This document shows, piece after piece, positions 5,725 to 13,386 of a DNA stretch of 15,871 nucleotides. Origin of the DNA: Treponema sp. (GTDB taxonomy: Bacteria; Spirochaetota; Spirochaetia; Treponematales; Breznakiellaceae). The notes beneath the pieces are model-generated. The model was not told the DNA's origin. It made no database searches and saw only the letters and a program-made list of their open reading frames with translations. Position numbers and translations under genes: made by a program. The stretch covers positions 1 through 15,871 of the forward strand of contig JAIRSD010000146.1 of NCBI GenBank assembly GCA_031255615.1, given 5' to 3'. Within the stretch, counting starts at the first letter, position 1; every line of letters begins with the position of its first letter.

Positions 5725-6192
5725 ATGAACGCGAGAGGATTGGGCTGTCTGCTGCTGCTTGCCCTTGGCCTTTGCCCCCTCCCGGGGCAGGGGGCGCCGG
5801 GAAATTTTCCCCGGGGGAGGGACATCGCCAACTCCGAGTCCCTTATCGGCCTGACCTTGGAAGAAGTCTACGCCCTGTTCGGGGCGCCCAGGGAAATGTA
5901 CGCCCTGCGGGGGAGGGAGGCGTGGCAGGATGATGTGGTGCTGGTCTACTCCCAGGGGGATTTTTATGTACTCCGGGACCGGGTGTGGCAGGTGGGGGTT
6001 CCCGCGATTCGGGGGATCCGTCTGGGGGACAGTCGGGAGGCCGTTGTCCTGGCCCTGGGGGAAGACGCCGAGGAGGGGGCGGATTATTTTATTCTTTCCC
6101 TCGGCGGCTATGCCTGGCCCCTGGCGCTGCGGGTGAATCTGGATAATTCCGCCCGGGTCTCCGCTCTGTTTGTGTATCGCAGTGATTTTTAG
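5725..6192 (+). CDS. Small secreted protein with two BamE/SmpA-like motifs
   Basis: 155 residues. The N-terminus is a signal peptide (NARG, then a Leu-rich core at 6-19, likely cleaved near GQGA at 21-24); no lipobox Cys is placed at a cleavage site. The mature part has two copies of a BamE/SmpA-like pattern: LIGLTLEEVYALFGAPREMY (40-59) and IRGIRLGDSREAVVLALG (95-112), each followed by beta-strand segments. BamE proteins assist outer-membrane protein assembly, and related folds are common in envelope proteins, but this sequence is too divergent to assign that function. It ends 9 nt before aroDE and its stop codon lies inside the aroDE ribosome binding site, so the two are co-transcribed. No homologue is recognised with certainty. 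Confidence 0.75.
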   Translation: MNARGLGCLLLLALGLCPLPGQGAPGNFPRGRDIANSESLIGLTLEEVYALFGAPREMYALRGREAWQDDVVLVYSQGDFYVLRDRVWQVGVPAIRGIRLGDSREAVVLALGEDAEEGADYFILSLGGYAWPLALRVNLDNSARVSALFVYRSDF

Positions 6193-6201
6193 GGGACTCC
6201 C

Positions 6202-7800
6202 ATGGCGAAGATATGTCTGTGTCTGACTGCCAGTACGATTGGCCGGGACCTGGCGATACTGGAAAAAAACCGGCCCTATATCGACATGGTGGAACTGCGG
6301 GTTGACTGTCTGGAGCCCAACGAGCGTTTCCTGATCCGCCGTTTTCCCGAGCAGGCGGGGATTCCGGTGGTTCTTACGATCCGGCGCGACCTGGAGGGGG
6401 GGAACTTTTCCGAGGGGGAGGGCTCCCGGATCCGCCTTCTCTCCCAGGGTCTGGCCTTTGCGGAGGCGGACCGGCGGAAAAATTTTGCCTATATTGATCT
6501 GGAGGAGGATCTGGAGGTTCCCAGTCTGGAGGAGGCGGCCCGCACCTTCGGCACCCGGATCATCCGGTCCTCCCATAATTGCCGGGGGATCGATGCCGAC
6601 ATTCCGGGGAAGCTGCGGAAGCTCCGCCGGGTGGGGGACGAGTTGGTGAAAATCGCCGTCCTGGCCCGGGGTTCCGCCGACGCCCTCGCCCTGGTCCGGG
6701 CCGTCAAGGAAGAGCGGGGGGTGGATAAGAGCATCCTCTGTATGGGCCCTTACGGAATTTTCACCCGGATTCTCGCGGAAAAACTTGATTCCCAGATTGT
6801 CTATACGAATCCCGAGGAAGATGGCCGCCCCCGGGCCGCCCCCGACTCCCTGTGCCCCCGGGACCTGGTGGATCTGTATCGTTTTCGCTGCATCAGGGCG
6901 GACACGAAGGTTTTTGCCGTGGTGGGCTACCCCCTTGCCCCTACGAGGTTCCCCAAATTCTTTAACACCGTCTTTACCCTGGAAAATACGAACGCGGTTT
7001 GTATTCCCTTCGCCGCCGATTCATTCGAGGACTTTATGGCCCTGGCGGCGGAGCTGAACCTGAACGGGGTGTCGGTGTCGGTGCCCTACAAGGAAAAGGC
7101 GATCCATTACCTGGGTTCCCTGTCGGACGAGGCGGAGCGGATCGGCGCCTGCAATACCATTACCTGGGGGCCCCAGGGCTGGCGGGGGGTCAATACGGAC
7201 ATCCAGGGTTTTTCAGATTCCCTTTTGAACTTCATAAGCGCCCACGCCAAAGAGGGCGGCGGAATCCGAATTTTCGGCATGGGGAAGCGGGGTCCCAAAG
7301 CGGTTGCCAGCCTGAGGGGGAAAAGGGTTACGCTCGTCGGCGCCGGGGGGGCCGCCAGGGCTGCGGCGGCGGAGTTGTACCGGCTAAGGGCGAAGGTTTT
7401 GGTGCTGAATCGCACCCTGGTCAAGGCCCGGAACCTGGCTTTGCCCTACAAGTTCCGCTGGGGCGCCCTGGACGAGCGGGGAATCAACCAGATGGAAAAA
7501 TTTTCCGACATCATCATTCAAACCACTTCCCTAGGGATGGCGGGGAATACCGGCCAGGACCCCCTGGAGTTGTACAGTTTTACGGGGAAGGAAAAGGTGA
7601 TGGATCTGGTCTACGAGCCGGAACAGACCCCCCTCCTCCGGCGGGCCGCGGCGGCGGGCTGTGCGGTTCTTAACGGTTACGATATGCTTATCCGGCAGGT
7701 CCGGTATCAATACGCCCATTTTCTTCAAAGGGATTTTCCCTTGGTCCTGTTTTCGCGGGTTGCGTTGGACCTGTTCAACAACCCGGCGGGCGTTCAATAG
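6202..7800 (+). CDS. aroDE: Bifunctional 3-dehydroquinate dehydratase / shikimate dehydrogenase
   Basis: 532 residues. It carries out two consecutive shikimate-pathway steps: dehydroquinate to dehydroshikimate, then NADPH reduction to shikimate. N-terminal type I dehydratase (about 1-225): ELRVD at 31-35, catalytic His125 in SSHN, Schiff-base Lys150 in VKIAV. C-terminal dehydrogenase (about 235-532): catalytic Lys297 in PYKE, Asp333 in NTD, dinucleotide motif GAGGAAR at 380-386, and NRT at 403-405, typical of NADP use. The shikimate-carboxylate motif is unusual: the expected G-N-P-x-x-H-S-x-S-P reads GYPLAPTRFP (242-251), so the two serines are Thr248 and Phe250. AroD-AroE fusions are known from plants, chlamydiae and some other bacteria. 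The ribosome binding site AGGGGA is at 6191-6196. The last codons run up to an inverted R1 repeat. Confidence 0.95.
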   Translation: MAKICLCLTASTIGRDLAILEKNRPYIDMVELRVDCLEPNERFLIRRFPEQAGIPVVLTIRRDLEGGNFSEGEGSRIRLLSQGLAFAEADRRKNFAYIDLEEDLEVPSLEEAARTFGTRIIRSSHNCRGIDADIPGKLRKLRRVGDELVKIAVLARGSADALALVRAVKEERGVDKSILCMGPYGIFTRILAEKLDSQIVYTNPEEDGRPRAAPDSLCPRDLVDLYRFRCIRADTKVFAVVGYPLAPTRFPKFFNTVFTLENTNAVCIPFAADSFEDFMALAAELNLNGVSVSVPYKEKAIHYLGSLSDEAERIGACNTITWGPQGWRGVNTDIQGFSDSLLNFISAHAKEGGGIRIFGMGKRGPKAVASLRGKRVTLVGAGGAARAAAAELYRLRAKVLVLNRTLVKARNLALPYKFRWGALDERGINQMEKFSDIIIQTTSLGMAGNTGQDPLELYSFTGKEKVMDLVYEPEQTPLLRRAAAAGCAVLNGYDMLIRQVRYQYAHFLQRDFPLVLFSRVALDLFNNPAGVQ

Positions 7801-7820
7801 TTCGCGCGAATCCCGCGAAG

Positions 7821-7905
7821 ACGTGGATTTCTCGGGGAACTCCGTGTTTTTCGTTGTTTTTAAGGGGCCCCTGTTTGGAAGCCGGAATTTCCGAACAGCT
7901 CTGCC
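7821..7905 (-). repeat. R1 repeat, inverted copy, with terminator-like hairpin
   Basis: Read on the minus strand this matches R1 copy 1: GAGCTGTTCGGAAA ... TTCCAAACA, then CTTAAAAAC, then the ACGTGG hairpin. On the plus strand the first part (ACGTGGATTTC, TCGG, then GGAACTCCGTGT and five T residues at 7847-7851) is a terminator-like hairpin 20 nt after the aroDE stop codon. Another short inverted pair, TTCGCG/CGCGAA, lies at 7801-7819. Confidence 0.65.
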
Positions 7906-7930
7906 CGCTTCTATCCTATCATTGGGGCGG

Positions 7931-7961
7931 CCCGGTTCAAGATGGCGATCTTGAGACCGGG
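7931..7961 (+). promoter_or_regulatory. Hairpin immediately upstream of rpiA
   Basis: CCCGGT (7931-7936) pairs with ACCGGG (7956-7961) and CAAGAT (7938-7943) with ATCTTG (7948-7953), giving 12 base pairs around loop GGCG with a small internal loop. It ends 14 nt before the rpiA ATG, close to a weak ribosome binding site (AGG at 7965-7967), and has no T-run. It could affect translation or mRNA stability; this is inference. A TATCAT at 7917-7922 is the only -10-like box nearby. Confidence 0.4.
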
Positions 7962-7975
7962 TCCAGGTATGCGTC

Positions 7976-8710
7976 ATGGATGTTCTGGATGTAAAGACTT
8001 TGATTGGAAGCCGGGCCGCCCGCGATTTAGTGCAAAGCGGCATGAAACTGGGGCTGGGTACGGGGTCCACCGCCGTCCATGTGGTCCGCCAGGTGGGGGC
8101 CCGGCTGGCGGCGGGGGATCTCCGGGATCTGCGGGTCTTTGCTACCAGCTTCCAAACCGAGCTGGAATGTGAGAGACTGGGGATTCCCCATTACGGCCTT
8201 AACTCGCCGGAACTGGGGGGCCGGCTGGATCTGACCATTGACGGGGCCGACGAGATCGATCCGAAGGGCCGCCTGGTAAAGGGGGGCGGCGGCGCGCTGC
8301 TCATCGAAAAACTGGCCGCCTATAATTCGGCCCGCTACGTGATTGTGGCGGAGGAGTCCAAGCTGGTTTCCTCTCTGGGCCTCCGGTTCCCCCTGCCCGT
8401 GGAAGTGATCCCCGAGGCCCGGCTTACCGCCTCCAGGGCCCTGGAAAGGCTGGGGGCCGCCGTTGCCCTGCGGGAGGCCCTCCGTAAGGCGGGGCCGGTG
8501 ATCACCGAACATGGAAACCTGATCCTGGATGCCGTCTTCCGGGAGGCGGCGGATCCGGAGGATCTGGAGGAACGGATCAACCAGATTCCCGGGGTGGTGG
8601 AGAACGGTTTCTTTACCGGCCGGCGGGCCGCCTGGGACCGGCCCCTGCTTTACATTGGCCGCGCCAACGGCGCGGTGGAGATTGGACCGATTTCAAAACT
8701 TCAGTTTTGA
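7976..8710 (+). CDS. rpiA: Ribose-5-phosphate isomerase A
   Basis: 244 residues. Interconverts ribose 5-phosphate and ribulose 5-phosphate in the pentose phosphate pathway. Motifs: GLGTGSTA at 26-33 (phosphate loop), DGADEID at 89-95, KGGGGALLIEK at 102-112 and TEHGNLILD further on. The catalytic set Asp89, Asp92, Lys102 and Glu111 matches E. coli RpiA Asp81, Asp84, Lys94 and Glu103 with a constant offset of 8, so the enzyme should be active. The length is slightly above the usual 220 residues, with a C-terminal NGAVEIGPISKLQF extension. The ribosome binding site is weak (CAGG), and a hairpin precedes it. The DUF6062-like gene follows after 106 nt. Confidence 0.96.
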   Translation: MDVLDVKTLIGSRAARDLVQSGMKLGLGTGSTAVHVVRQVGARLAAGDLRDLRVFATSFQTELECERLGIPHYGLNSPELGGRLDLTIDGADEIDPKGRLVKGGGGALLIEKLAAYNSARYVIVAEESKLVSSLGLRFPLPVEVIPEARLTASRALERLGAAVALREALRKAGPVITEHGNLILDAVFREAADPEDLEERINQIPGVVENGFFTGRRAAWDRPLLYIGRANGAVEIGPISKLQF

Positions 8711-8816
8711 ACATATTTGGGAGAACATCTTTGTCCGATTCCTCCGCCGATTCCGGTCAACTTCGATTCGGATTCGGGCGGCGGGGAACGGAAAACGGGA
8801 CGGGGGGCCTTTGCCT

Positions 8817-9461
8817 GTGGCGGTAGATAAGCACATCAATTTTTTCGAACTGGAAAAGGCCTGCGAAAAGCCCGGCTGCCCCCTCTGCGGAATCGTGGCG
8901 GACCGGGCGGATCGCTATATCGACAACATGCTCTTTGAGCATGTGTCCGACCGGGCCTTCCGCAAGGCCCACCGCCTGGCGGGGGGCTTCTGCCAGCACC
9001 ACGCCCGGAACCTGGAATCCTTCCGGGACGGCCTGGCGGTGGCGATCCTGGGCCGGGATGTCCTGGAGGAACGGCTGGATTCGTTCAGGGACCGGAAACC
9101 CTGGCGCCGGAAGGAACGCTGCCCCATCTGCGTGGAACGGGACCGCATCGAAACCGAATACCTGGGCTTCCTCGCCGGCGCCGGGGGGGACAGCACCGAG
9201 GAACAGGAACTCAGGCGGATCTTTACCCAGTCGGAGGGCCTCTGCGCCCCCCATTACGGCAAACTTCTGGAGGGCTGGAAGAAGATCCCCTCCTGGATTA
9301 CCGAATGCCACGACCGCAAATTCGTCGATCTTAAACGGCGGATCGATCAGTTTATCGAACTCTCCGCCTACGGCAGGCAGGACGAATTCCGGGCCCTCCC
9401 GGAGCGGGACCGGCTGGTGTGGAAAGAACTGGCCCTGGCCCTGCGGGGAAACGTGGATTAG
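8817..9461 (+). CDS. DUF6062-like zinc-motif protein
   Basis: Starting at GTG 8817, 214 residues. The sequence carries two copies of a CxxC ... CxxH module: CPLC (21-24) with GFCQHH (Cys59, His62), and CPIC (102-105) with GLCAPH (Cys143, His146). Each could bind one zinc. This pattern resembles the DUF6062 family known from Firmicutes and spirochaetes; its function is unknown to me. There is no signal peptide or membrane segment, so it is likely cytoplasmic. The start is uncertain: no ATG exists in frame outside rpiA, GTG 8817 gives the usual 20 or so residues before the first Cys pair, and TTG 8811 is possible. The purine run before it (GGGGGG, 8802-8807) is a poor binding site. An out-of-frame 31-codon frame with a better site overlaps the start (see findings). 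Confidence 0.7.
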   Translation: MAVDKHINFFELEKACEKPGCPLCGIVADRADRYIDNMLFEHVSDRAFRKAHRLAGGFCQHHARNLESFRDGLAVAILGRDVLEERLDSFRDRKPWRRKERCPICVERDRIETEYLGFLAGAGGDSTEEQELRRIFTQSEGLCAPHYGKLLEGWKKIPSWITECHDRKFVDLKRRIDQFIELSAYGRQDEFRALPERDRLVWKELALALRGNVD

Positions 9462-9491
9462 CGGAGGGGCCGAAAAACCCTAAGGATTAGA

Positions 9492-9537
9492 GTTGTTCAA
9501 AAACTTCGGTTTCTGAACAACAACCGCTTAAAAACGA
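9492..9537 (+). repeat. R1 repeat, partial copy
   Basis: GTTGTTCAAAAAC (9492-9504), loop TTCG, GTTTCTGAACAAC (9509-9521), then AACCGCTTAAAAACGA as in R1 copy 1. The second, terminator-like hairpin of R1 is absent. The element sits 30 nt after the DUF6062-like stop codon and runs up to the ABC transporter gene. Confidence 0.7.
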
Positions 9538-9542
9538 AGGAT

Positions 9543-9548
9543 TATAAA
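9543..9548 (+). promoter_or_regulatory. Possible -10 box of the ABC exporter operon
   Basis: TATAAA (9543-9548, 5/6 match) lies 12 nt before the ATG at 9561. I see no good -35. The upstream side is the R1 repeat. An 11-nt direct repeat AAGACCGAAAA occurs at 9547-9557 and again just after the ATG. No ribosome binding site is correctly spaced; AAGGA at 9537-9541 is 19 nt away. Confidence 0.3.
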
Positions 9549-9560
9549 GACCGAAAAATT

Positions 9561-11474
9561 ATGAAGACCGAAAAGACCGCCCCGAATCAATCCCTCATAA
9601 CGGGACTCCCCTGGAAAAAGAGCCGACCCGCCCTTATCGCCGCCGCCGCGGGGGACCGGATCCTTTCCCTCGTCCTCTGCTGCGCCGCCACCATCGGGGC
9701 CGTGGTGTTTTCGTTTATCTCCCCCCAGGTTATCCGCTATACCATCGATTCGGTTATCGGGGACGCCCCCCTGTCGGGGCCGGCCTTTGTGGGGGCCCTG
9801 GTCGATTCCCTGGGGGGAACCGGATTCCTCCGGCGGAACCTGTGGATCTGCGCCCTCTTTACCCTGGCGGCGGCCCTCTGCTCCGGCCTCCTCAACGCCG
9901 TCCGGCGCTACACCGGCATAGAAATGGGGGAGACCATCGCCTGGCGGCTGCGGAACACCCTCTACGGCCACATCCAGAACCTCCCCTACCTGTGGCATGT
10001 ACGCTGCCACACGGGGGACATCATCCAGCGGTGCACCTCCGACGTGGACACGATCCGCAATTTCCTTCAGAACCACCTGAGCGAACTCCTGCGGATCTTC
10101 AGCGTCTTTGTGATCGCCCTGACGATGATGTTTTCCATGGACCTGTTCATGTCCCTCATGGCCCTGGTGCTGATTCCCCCTATCTTTGTGTTCTCCCTCC
10201 TCTACTTCAAAAAGGTCGCCCGCCAATTCGCCCGGGCCGACGCCGCCGAAGGGGCCATGCAGGCCTGCGCCCAGGAAAACTACACCGGGGTCCGGGTGGT
10301 CCGGGCCTTTGGCCGGGAATCCTACGAGATGGAGCGGTTCTCCGAAAAAACCCTGGCCCACGCCAACATCTGGACGGAGATCGGCAAGATGCTGGGCCTT
10401 TTTTGGGGGGCCGGGGATTTTTTAAGCGGCCTCCAGTTGGCGATCACCGTGGCCGCGGGGATCTACCGGAGCGTCCAGGGGGATCTTTCCCCCGGCACCT
10501 TCCTGGCCTTCTACACCTACTGCAACTGGATGATCTGGCCCGTCCGCCAGTTGGGCCGGATCCTCTCGGAACTTTCCAAAACCCTGGTGTCCGCCGGCCG
10601 GGTCAGGGACATCCTGGCGGAGGAGCCGGAAACCGATCCCCCCGATGCCCTGCGGCCCCCTGTCCGGGGGGAAATCCGTTTTGAGGAGGTCAGTTTCGGC
10701 TATGCCGGGGCGGCCCCGGAGAATCCGCCGGGCCCGGCGGATTCTCCGGGAAGGCCGGAGAGCCCGGCGGCTCTGGCCTCCGTCCCGGTGCTGCGGGACA
10801 TCTCTTTTACCCTCAAACCCGGCGCCACCCTGGCGATCCTGGGGGCCACCGGGTCGGGAAAGTCCACCCTGGTCCATCTTATCGCCCGGCTTTACGACCT
10901 GGAGGAAGGGGGGGGCCGCATCACCATCGACGGCATGGACATCAGACGGATGGCCCGGGACCACCTGCGCCGCCATATCGGCATCTGTTTGCAGGAACCC
11001 TTCCTCTTTTCCAAGACCATCCGGGAAAATATTTCCGGCGGGGCCGGGGGCCTTCCCCTGGAGGAAATCCACGCCGCCGCCGCCGCGGCCCAGGTGGACG
11101 GGAACATCCGGGAATTTGAAAACGCCTACGACACCGTCATAGGGGAGCGGGGGGTCACCCTGTCGGGGGGCCAGAAACAGCGGGTCGCCATAGCCCGGAT
11201 GCTGGCCGCCAAACCCCCGGTGATGATCTTTGACGACAGCCTTTCCGCGGTGGATACGGAAACGGACACCAAAATTCGCGCCGCCCTCAAGGAGCGGCTG
11301 GCGGAAACGGCGGTGATCCTTATTTCCCACCGCATATCCAGCCTGATGCAGGCGGACCAGATCCTCGTACTGAAAGACGGGAGGATGGAGGATCTGGGGA
11401 CCCACCAGGAACTCCTGTCCCGGGAAGGAAGCTACCGCCGGATCTTTGAACTGCAAAGAGGAGAGACCGCCTAA
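9561..11474 (+). CDS. ABC exporter half-transporter, degenerate-site subunit
   Basis: 637 residues. Membrane domain with about six helices (roughly 35-325), then a nucleotide-binding domain (about 370-637). Walker A GATGSGKS at 428-435, Q-loop Gln478, signature LSGGQ at 534-538, Walker B VMIFDD at 554-559, His590 in the H-loop. The catalytic Glu after Walker B is Asp559, the pattern of the non-consensus subunit in heterodimeric exporters such as TM287/288, BmrCD and LmrCD. The next gene, overlapping by one base (TAATG), encodes the partner. The exported substrate is unknown; multidrug or lipid-like compounds are common for this class. Oddity: a Pro/Ala-rich insertion at about 382-409, between VSFGYAG and VLRDISF, is encoded by a cluster of palindromes (10705-10785). 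No clear ribosome binding site precedes the ATG. Confidence 0.93.
   Translation: MKTEKTAPNQSLITGLPWKKSRPALIAAAAGDRILSLVLCCAATIGAVVFSFISPQVIRYTIDSVIGDAPLSGPAFVGALVDSLGGTGFLRRNLWICALFTLAAALCSGLLNAVRRYTGIEMGETIAWRLRNTLYGHIQNLPYLWHVRCHTGDIIQRCTSDVDTIRNFLQNHLSELLRIFSVFVIALTMMFSMDLFMSLMALVLIPPIFVFSLLYFKKVARQFARADAAEGAMQACAQENYTGVRVVRAFGRESYEMERFSEKTLAHANIWTEIGKMLGLFWGAGDFLSGLQLAITVAAGIYRSVQGDLSPGTFLAFYTYCNWMIWPVRQLGRILSELSKTLVSAGRVRDILAEEPETDPPDALRPPVRGEIRFEEVSFGYAGAAPENPPGPADSPGRPESPAALASVPVLRDISFTLKPGATLAILGATGSGKSTLVHLIARLYDLEEGGGRITIDGMDIRRMARDHLRRHIGICLQEPFLFSKTIRENISGGAGGLPLEEIHAAAAAAQVDGNIREFENAYDTVIGERGVTLSGGQKQRVAIARMLAAKPPVMIFDDSLSAVDTETDTKIRAALKERLAETAVILISHRISSLMQADQILVLKDGRMEDLGTHQELLSREGSYRRIFELQRGETA
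10705..10785. repeat. Palindrome cluster inside the ABC transporter gene
   Basis: Three overlapping or adjacent inverted repeats lie in the coding sequence: CCGGGG-CGG-CCCCGG (10705-10719), a 36-bp perfect palindrome with arm CCCGGAGAATCCGCCGGG (10715-10732) and its exact complement (10733-10750), and an imperfect AGAGCC/GGCTCT hairpin extended by GGCC at about 10753-10779. They encode the Pro-rich insertion between the first strand of the nucleotide-binding domain and the strand before Walker A. The frame is preserved. Confidence 0.8.
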
Positions 11475-13312
11475 TGGCCGATTTTGAAGACCTGGATTAC
11501 AACAAACCAATATCCCTTGCCATCTGGAAAAAGATGGCCCCCTTTATCGCCCCCCAGAAGCGGAATCTCATCCGCTGCGCCGCCTTCATGCTCAGCGCCG
11601 CCGCCATCGATGTAGTCCTTCCCCTGCTCCTGGGCTACGCCATCCGGCATAACATCGAACCCCGCAGCAGCCAGGGCATGTGGGGCCTCTTGGGGGCGGC
11701 GGTCAGCATGGTCCTTATCCAGGGAATCAACGTCCGCTTCTTCGTGGCCTGCGGAATCCGCACCGAGGTGGGGATCGTCCGGGCCGTGCGGAACGCCGTC
11801 TTCTTCCACCTGCAAAAACTCAGCCTGGACTACTACAACAAAACCCCCGTGGGCTACATGATGGCCCGGACCCATTCCGACACCGGGCGGATCGGGGAAC
11901 TGGTGGCCTGGGGGCTCATCGACTTTTCCTGGTCCGCCTTTTACTGCGTCGGGGTCATCCTCTCCATGTTTCTGGTCCACTGGCGGCTCGCCCTCATCGT
12001 CTGCGCCACCATACCGCCCCTGGCCCTCTTTACCTGGTTTTTCCAAAAGCGGATCCTCCGGGTAAACCGGATCCTCCGGCGGCTCAACTCCAAGATGACC
12101 GGGGCCATGAACGAGGGAATCACCGGGGCCCGGACCGTCAAAGTCTTGGTGGCCCAGGACCAAAGCCTCCGCGAATATTCACAGATCACCGGGGAATACC
12201 GGCATTACGCCAACCGGATGGCCCGGCTCCGGTCAATCTTTATCCCCCTGGTGCTGTTTATCGGCTCCCTGGCCACCGCCGCGGTCCTGGGCTACGGGGG
12301 CTACGAAATCGTATTCCTGGGGGCCGACCTTTCGGTGCTGGCGATCTTTCTCCAGTACGCCGGCGGCTTCTTCGATCCCATCCAGAACATCGCCAACATC
12401 CTCACCGAGTTTGTCTCCACCCAGGCCAACGTGGAGCGGGTCTCCGGGCTTCTGGAACAGGTCCCCGGCATCCGGGACAGCGAGGAGGTAATCAAAACCT
12501 ACGGCGACGCCTTTACCCCCAAACGGGAAAACTGGGAACCCATCCGGGGGGAGGTGGAATTCCGGGACGTTACCTTCCGCTACCCCGACGGGGGCGAAAA
12601 CGTGCTGGAACACTTTAACCTGCGGGTGGCCGCCGGAACCTATGTGGCCATCGTAGGAGAAACCGGCGCGGGAAAATCCACCCTCGTCAACCTGGTATGC
12701 CGGTTTTTTGAACCCACCCAGGGCCAACTCCTCATCGACGGCCGGGATTACCGGGAGCGGAGCCAGCTCTGGCTCCACAGCGCCCTGGGCTACGTCCTCC
12801 AAAGCCCCCACCTCTTTACCGGGACCATCCGGGAAAACATCCGCTACGGCAGACTCGCCGCCGGCGACCGGGAAGTAGAGCGGGCCGCGGAAATCGTCCA
12901 CGCCGACAAAGTCATCGCCAAACTGGAAAAAGGCTACGACACCGAGGCGGGGGAAGGGGGAGACCGGCTTTCCACCGGGGAAAAACAACTCATCTCCTTC
13001 GCCCGGGCAGTCCTGGCGGATCCCCGGATCTTCATCCTGGACGAAGCCACCAGCTCCGTGGACACCGAGATGGAAATGCTCCTCCAGCACGCCATAAGCC
13101 GCCTCCTGGAAGGCCGCACCAGCTTTGTTATCGCCCACCGCCTGTCCACCATCCGGGGAGCCGACACCATCCTGGTCGTCCACGACGGCAAAATCATCGA
13201 ACGGGGAACCCACCGGGAACTCATGGCCGCCCGGGGCCGCTACTACGATCTCTACACCCGCCAGTTTGAGGAAGAAACCGAAGAAAAAGTCCTAAAAGCC
13301 CGCGGCCCATAG
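11474..13312 (+). CDS. ABC exporter half-transporter, consensus-site subunit
   Basis: 612 residues. Membrane domain about 25-320 with six predicted helices, nucleotide-binding domain about 358-600. Walker A GETGAGKS at 395-402, Q-loop Gln443, signature LSTGE at 499-503, Walker B IFILDE at 519-524 with catalytic Glu524, D-loop SSVD at 527-530, His555. The signature is non-canonical (STGEK where LSGGQ is usual), while the preceding gene has LSGGQ. The two together therefore make one hydrolytic site (this Walker B Glu with the partner's LSGGQ) and one degenerate site, the hallmark of an asymmetric exporter. The ATG overlaps the upstream stop codon. A hairpin array begins 75 nt after the stop and may end the transcript. 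The C-terminus (EEETEEKVLKARGP) is charged. Confidence 0.93.
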   Translation: MADFEDLDYNKPISLAIWKKMAPFIAPQKRNLIRCAAFMLSAAAIDVVLPLLLGYAIRHNIEPRSSQGMWGLLGAAVSMVLIQGINVRFFVACGIRTEVGIVRAVRNAVFFHLQKLSLDYYNKTPVGYMMARTHSDTGRIGELVAWGLIDFSWSAFYCVGVILSMFLVHWRLALIVCATIPPLALFTWFFQKRILRVNRILRRLNSKMTGAMNEGITGARTVKVLVAQDQSLREYSQITGEYRHYANRMARLRSIFIPLVLFIGSLATAAVLGYGGYEIVFLGADLSVLAIFLQYAGGFFDPIQNIANILTEFVSTQANVERVSGLLEQVPGIRDSEEVIKTYGDAFTPKRENWEPIRGEVEFRDVTFRYPDGGENVLEHFNLRVAAGTYVAIVGETGAGKSTLVNLVCRFFEPTQGQLLIDGRDYRERSQLWLHSALGYVLQSPHLFTGTIRENIRYGRLAAGDREVERAAEIVHADKVIAKLEKGYDTEAGEGGDRLSTGEKQLISFARAVLADPRIFILDEATSSVDTEMEMLLQHAISRLLEGRTSFVIAHRLSTIRGADTILVVHDGKIIERGTHRELMAARGRYYDLYTRQFEEETEEKVLKARGP

Positions 13313-13386
13313 CCCCGGAGGATCAGAAAACCGGACGGCCCCATACAAAAGGGACGAGCCCCCATATCGAAAGCTTTTTGGGCGCA

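Noticed and set aside
8529..8816. Longer form of the zinc protein starting at ATG 8529 inside rpiA
   Set aside because: It would overlap rpiA by 182 bases and add a Ser/Arg-rich stretch with no family support. The GTG at 8817 gives the expected N-terminal length.
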